This document shows, one piece after another, positions 59,931 to 64,000 of a DNA stretch of 64,000 nucleotides. Below the pieces are notes generated by a model. It saw only the letters and a program-made list of their open reading frames with translations, was not told the DNA's origin and did no database searches. Position numbers and translations under genes: made by a program. The stretch is from contig RHPI01000810.1 of assembly GCA_009103225.1 (NCBI GenBank), positions 1,043,965-1,107,964 of the forward strand. The letters run 5' to 3'. Numbering within the stretch: position 1 is the stretch's first letter; every line of letters starts with the position of its first letter. The stretch comes from Chlorokybus atmophyticus. Lineage: Eukaryota > Streptophyta > Chlorokybophyceae > Chlorokybales > Chlorokybaceae.

Positions 59931-61641
59931 ATGGCTTGTCAGCAGGCGGCGCTGAGCCTGGGGCGCTCGTCCTTCCTGTGCGGCAACAGGTTGAGGTCGT
60001 CGTCGTCGTTGTCGCCCGCAGCCAGGCCGCAGACGCAGAGGCTTCCCACCGCCGCTGCATTGCGCACCGCCCAGCTCAAAATCAGCGGTCGCCACTTGGA
60101 GGCACGTGTGACCCCTCGCGCATTGTGTGCCTGTGCGTGTGCTTGCGTGCCTCAATTGCTCGCCAACAGCTGCGTTCTAGTAAATTGACATGTGCATTGT
60201 TGTCCTGCAACTTCTGAAATGCTGCTTGGCAGTAACATCGTTGGCATATATGTTGGCACGCATTGGTTCAGGCGCAATGTGGGCATGCCTTACCGCTTCT
60301 GCTAGCCTGCTATGCTGCTGTGTTTGGGGTTGGGGGTGGGGGTGGGTGTTTCTGCGCGTTCGTTTAAGGCTGCCATGCCGGGCAGGTGACTGAGGCGATC
60401 AAGGCGTATGTGGAGAAGAAGGCGGAGAATGCCGTGTCCAAGTATGAGGACCTCGTCAAGGAAGTGGATGTTCGGCTGTCCGTGCGCACGGGCGGCAGCG
60501 GCCAGCACCTGCAAAAAGCTGAGGTCAGTGCAATTCACTCATCTCATTGCATGTTGAGGCAGCTAGTAGCACAGCTTAGCTTCTTATGAGCCACTTCCTG
60601 AGTATTACATCATGCTGCAGATGACGGTGTTTACAAAGGCCGGCATTGTTCGAGCTGAAGAGGAGGCTGATATTCTGTACGCTAGCATTGACCTTGCAAC
60701 AGACAAGGTGCTTGGATTGTGTCTCTGCTGCATGCACTCTGCTGCACATGATGCAAGAATGCAACGTGCTTGAGGCACATGTAATTGTCAGCATCAACGC
60801 AGTCTCTGGCTCCCAGTGGCTAAGTTTTAACTACATTGCGCGTGCATTCTGTCCGTCATTGGGTGTACCTTGAACATTATGCACAAGTTTCGCACACATG
60901 CATGCTTTCCAGGTCACGCGCAAGTTGCGCAAGATGAAGGAGAAGCGCGACGCCAAGTACTCCTCATCAGGTTAGCTTACGCTCTGAGTATTAGCAATTG
61001 AACAAAGCCAAGAACTACAGTTGCATGCTTGCAACCTGTTTGTGTGTGTTTGCTCATAGCGCTTTATTGTGTGCAGCACGCGGTTCACCGACTATCACCG
61101 AAGTTGTGGATACAGCACCCGTAGATTCACTTGTTGCCGGTCGCAAGCCCACACTTCCAGAAGAGGTGGGCAAAATGCCATGCTCAGATTTGCTACTTAA
61201 CCATGCTTGTTGCTGGTTTCCATCAGTTTGCAGTGCAGGGTTGTGGCCTCATCGTTGTGTCCACTGCTGCTTGACTAGGTTGTGCGCACGAAGTACTACA
61301 ACATGCCGAAGCTCACTCCTGATGAGGCTCTGGAAAAGATGCAGATGGTTGACCATGACTTCTACGTCTTCAGGAATGCTGAGAATGGTACGTCAGACAC
61401 GTTGTCTAACAACTTGTTAACATCTGTGTGTGACTGTTGTGCCTACACCACTGTTGACACGCGATTGTCAATTGGGATTTTCTAGTTGATTCTGTTGGTG
61501 ACTTTGTGTGGTAACCATGCTGATCAGGATATAATCTGCCTGTTTCCAGGCATCATTAATGTGCTGTACCAAAGGACACATGGTGGTTACGGATTGATTG
61601 TCCCAATGGACGAGGACGTCAACCATAACAACAACCACTGA
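59931..61641 (+). CDS. Plastid long-form ribosome hibernation factor (PSRP1/HPF)
   Basis: Exons: 59931-60107, 60386-60523, 60621-60707, 60913-60970, 61077-61165, 61279-61387, 61550-61641; 750 bases, 249 residues. A Ser/Arg/Leu-rich N-terminus ([14 protein letters not shown]) looks like a transit peptide. The N-terminal HPF/YfiA domain follows: [55 protein letters not shown] and [10 protein letters not shown] linker leads to the C-terminal dimerisation domain: [44 protein letters not shown]. It binds the plastid 70S ribosome and stabilises idle ribosomes. At the first junction the GT donor gives HLEARVTEAIK; a GC donor six bases earlier would give the consensus-like HLEVTEAIK. Confidence 0.92.
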
Positions 61642-63067
61642 GCGACAGCCGCTAGTGACTGAGTTTGAGTACTACAGCTCTCATGGGTATAGCTCATGCA
61701 ACCTTGGTACATACAACCCTATCTAACACTGGTTATATCTGGTAAAGGCAGGCCTGGTAACAACCTGGTTCGTTGGCTGAGTGTTAGGTTATGGCAGTTA
61801 CTGCAACTGGCACATATAGCAGCACCATTGTATGCGTTTCACCCATTGCGCACACCCAGATCGCTGTTAAGCAATTATTATTCTGATGGTGGACTGGACA
61901 ACTGTGATGTCAGTGTGATGTATTCCGAAATTGTGACTGCAAAGCCAGTCAGGTCTGATATCTCCAACCGTGTCAAGTGTGGACATGCTCGAGCAACGCA
62001 GTATGACCAGATTCGGCTGTGTGACACCACGCAACTTCAGTGCATACTGCTTGCATGTCAGCACGCACAGGCTTTTGTGATAGCTAATGTAGTAGCTATT
62101 GTAGTACTAGCACTGCGTGCTGCATGCGCTTTGTAAGTGCATTCAGTGCGCCTGCACCTTGTCAAAGGATGTGGCTGTGAGGACCACCTAAAGTAATTAA
62201 TGTCTCCTTAAGGCCTTGCGAACACACGACACTTTCGTTTGAAGCTTGCAGTTGGTGTGTCAGTGGTGGATGTGTGCGTGTTGTAACAACCATAGCCGCT
62301 ATTGTGAGACAACAGTATACCTCGTGTGGTTATGAGTCGACGTCTTTGCGCATACTTGCAAATGCAAGCGCTTGCGAGTGTGCGCGGTTTTTGTGCGCAC
62401 CACATCATGACGGCGCCAGGGGTGGAGCAGAGGTGCATGGAGGGAGAGGTGCAACTCTGCCATAAGCATAGCAGACGCTAGCGCTGGACTACGACAGCCA
62501 AAGTTGGCTTTGTTCAATTCCAGCGTACGTGGTCAGCATGCTAATTTGCAAACACCCATGCATTATCAGCTGTACGTGTGCGAGTGCTTGCACTGTGTGA
62601 AGTAGTTGCAGTTGAGCAATAGACATGAAAAAAACTGATGAAGTTTACAGCAGTGACAACTGTGTACAAGAGATAATATGTGTCAAATGGTTGTTGCAGC
62701 TGAGCACCAGACATGAATAAGACTGATGATGTTGACAGCAGTGACAATTGTGTACAAGAGATAGTATGACTATTGCGCCTCCTCGAAACATTGTTCGTGC
62801 CTTCAGCAGCAGCACACTGCCACATGTTCAAGCGAGCTGAAGCCAGACTAATCAAGTACCGTGTGTACAAAAGATGCAAGAGGGAATGGTATGGCTACAA
62901 CATGCTATCTCAACAATGTAATCCATACCTGCACTATATTGTCACAGGCAGAACCAGGTGCACACAATTGATTGCGGAAGACTCGCGGTCAACTCAAATG
63001 GCTGCATTTCAGATGTATAAGAAAATTGTGTTGCTACAAGAAAAGTCTGGAGTTACAGGCAAAAGGC
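61642..63067. other. Spacer between convergent genes
   Basis: Contains the 3' regions of the hibernation factor and Fe-SOD genes and a 76-base duplication. The 146-codon plus ORF at 61696-62136 lacks any domain and is probably 3' untranslated sequence. Confidence 0.5.
62605..62768. repeat. Tandem 76-base repeat
   Basis: Units 62605-62680 and 62693-62768 share GTTGCAG, GAGCA, AGACATGAA, CTGATGA, ACAGCAGTGACAA and GTGTACAAGAGATA, with about 12 differences and no length change. Confidence 0.8.
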
Positions 63068-64000
63068 CTAGGCGTTCAGGCGCTTCTCAACAGCGTCCCA
63101 GCTGACGAGGCTATCCAGGAAGGTTTGGATGAACTTTGGCCGCAAGTTCTGTCAAGCATGCCCAGCGTCAGCACTAGTGCTGTCAAACATACACTGGACA
63201 CCAAAGCAGCCTGGCTCTGCAACACGCTTCGTCCCAGCAACGGCACTCTACAATTGCTGATTAAACAAAAACAATGAACTGACCTGGTAATCCAAGTAGT
63301 ATGCGTGCTCCCAGACATCAAGGGTCAACAGCGGCTGCAACAAGATGTAATCGTCAGCACCACAACATACAATGTCTGTCTTGCTAGCAGCTGTTGCCAG
63401 TAAATGCTGAGCAGTTTGACACCAATGATTCTGCTGCTTGTTTATCTGCGTAGCTTAGCAGCTGCTGCCCACGCCTACAGCGCCTATAAGCAGCAGACAA
63501 CATAATCTTACCTTCTGTCCTGAAACAAGGGGGTTGACGGCATTGGCGGTCTTGGTAATCTTCAACTTGCCACCATCCTCTGCAAGAGGTAACCGTTGAC
63601 AGCAATGTACACGCACGCACACACCCACATAACACAGCGACCACATTTGCACACATAGGCAAGCGCCCGGCGCACTGTTCCTGATCAAAGTCCAATCACA
63701 GGAAGTCTATAACTTACCAACGAGCCATGCCCAGCCAGAGCCGAACTGCGTCGCCGCGGCAGCAGAGAACTCCTCCTTAAACTTGTCGAAGGAACCAAAG
63801 TCCTTCTCAATGGCGGACAACAGTGCGCTAGAGGGCTTGCCACCACCGTTGGGTTTCATGGACTCCCAGAAAAACGTGTGGTTCCAGATCTGTAACACAG
63901 TATCGACTTCAAGCGTATGCAATGCGCACAAGAACTGCTGTTCCCTAATGCTGCACTGTTGTCTATGCAACACAAACCTGTGCGGCATTGTTGAATGTGG
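63068..64000 (-). CDS. Iron superoxide dismutase, 5' end beyond the window
   Basis: Visible exons: 64000-63978 (runs off the edge), 63889-63718, 63579-63512, 63334-63284, 63148-63068. The joined protein reads [19 protein letters not shown], then [56 protein letters not shown] and [22 protein letters not shown]. The His of NHTFFW and the Asp and His of DVWEHAYY are metal ligands. The [11 protein letters not shown] and FGSGWAWL motifs favour the Fe type over the Mn type. It converts superoxide to peroxide and oxygen, in plants usually in plastids; the targeting peptide is outside the window. Phases agree at every visible join. Confidence 0.92.

Noticed and set aside
62773-63277. Two plus ORFs of about 100 codons
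   Set aside because: They overlap the 3' exons and intron of Fe-SOD on the other strand and show no family resemblance.

Overview
The window is nuclear DNA of a green-lineage photosynthetic eukaryote. The evidence is short GT-AG introns (about 60 to 280 bases), plastid-type genes (a paired-CBS protein with a transit peptide, a long-form ribosome hibernation factor of the PSRP1 type, an iron superoxide dismutase), Ole e 1-like and root-cap/vWD-like secreted proteins, a Ty3/gypsy element and a CACTA transposon. A streptophyte alga is my best guess, but the species cannot be fixed from sequence alone.

The dominant content is a six-copy family of an 11-exon gene for a secreted protein of about 557 residues. 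It has a signal peptide, then an Ole e 1-like domain (exons 2 to 4), then a roughly 380-residue module I do not recognise, then a 20-base last exon ending in a conserved Cys-Arg-Ala. Copies A (521-3223, +) and B (about 9815-11120, +) lie left. C (11876-14802), D (36547-39536), E (41792-44840) and F (50914-53866) are on the minus strand. Only E reads open from start to stop. C is open except for a (GA)13 tract in exon 6 that breaks frame. A, B, D and F are pseudogenes.

A degraded Ty3/gypsy element (about 4.7-9.3 kb) lies between A and B. It has a gag zinc knuckle, an integrase, and a broken but recognisable PHD finger behind the integrase. A CACTA transposon with a TNP2-like transposase occupies about 28.1-32.9 kb. 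A secreted vWD/root-cap-like gene lies at 25120-26729 (-). Between 15 and 25 kb, 33 and 36.5 kb, and 45 and 57.6 kb I see mostly non-coding DNA with repeats, hairpins and weak ORFs.

The right end holds three conserved plastid genes: CBS (57620-59040, -) and hibernation factor (59931-61641, +), divergent from an 890-base spacer, and Fe-SOD (63068 to beyond the end, -), convergent with the hibernation factor. Splice models for copy E and for the vWD, CBS and hibernation-factor genes each sum to a multiple of three with conserved protein joins; the visible Fe-SOD exons also join in phase.
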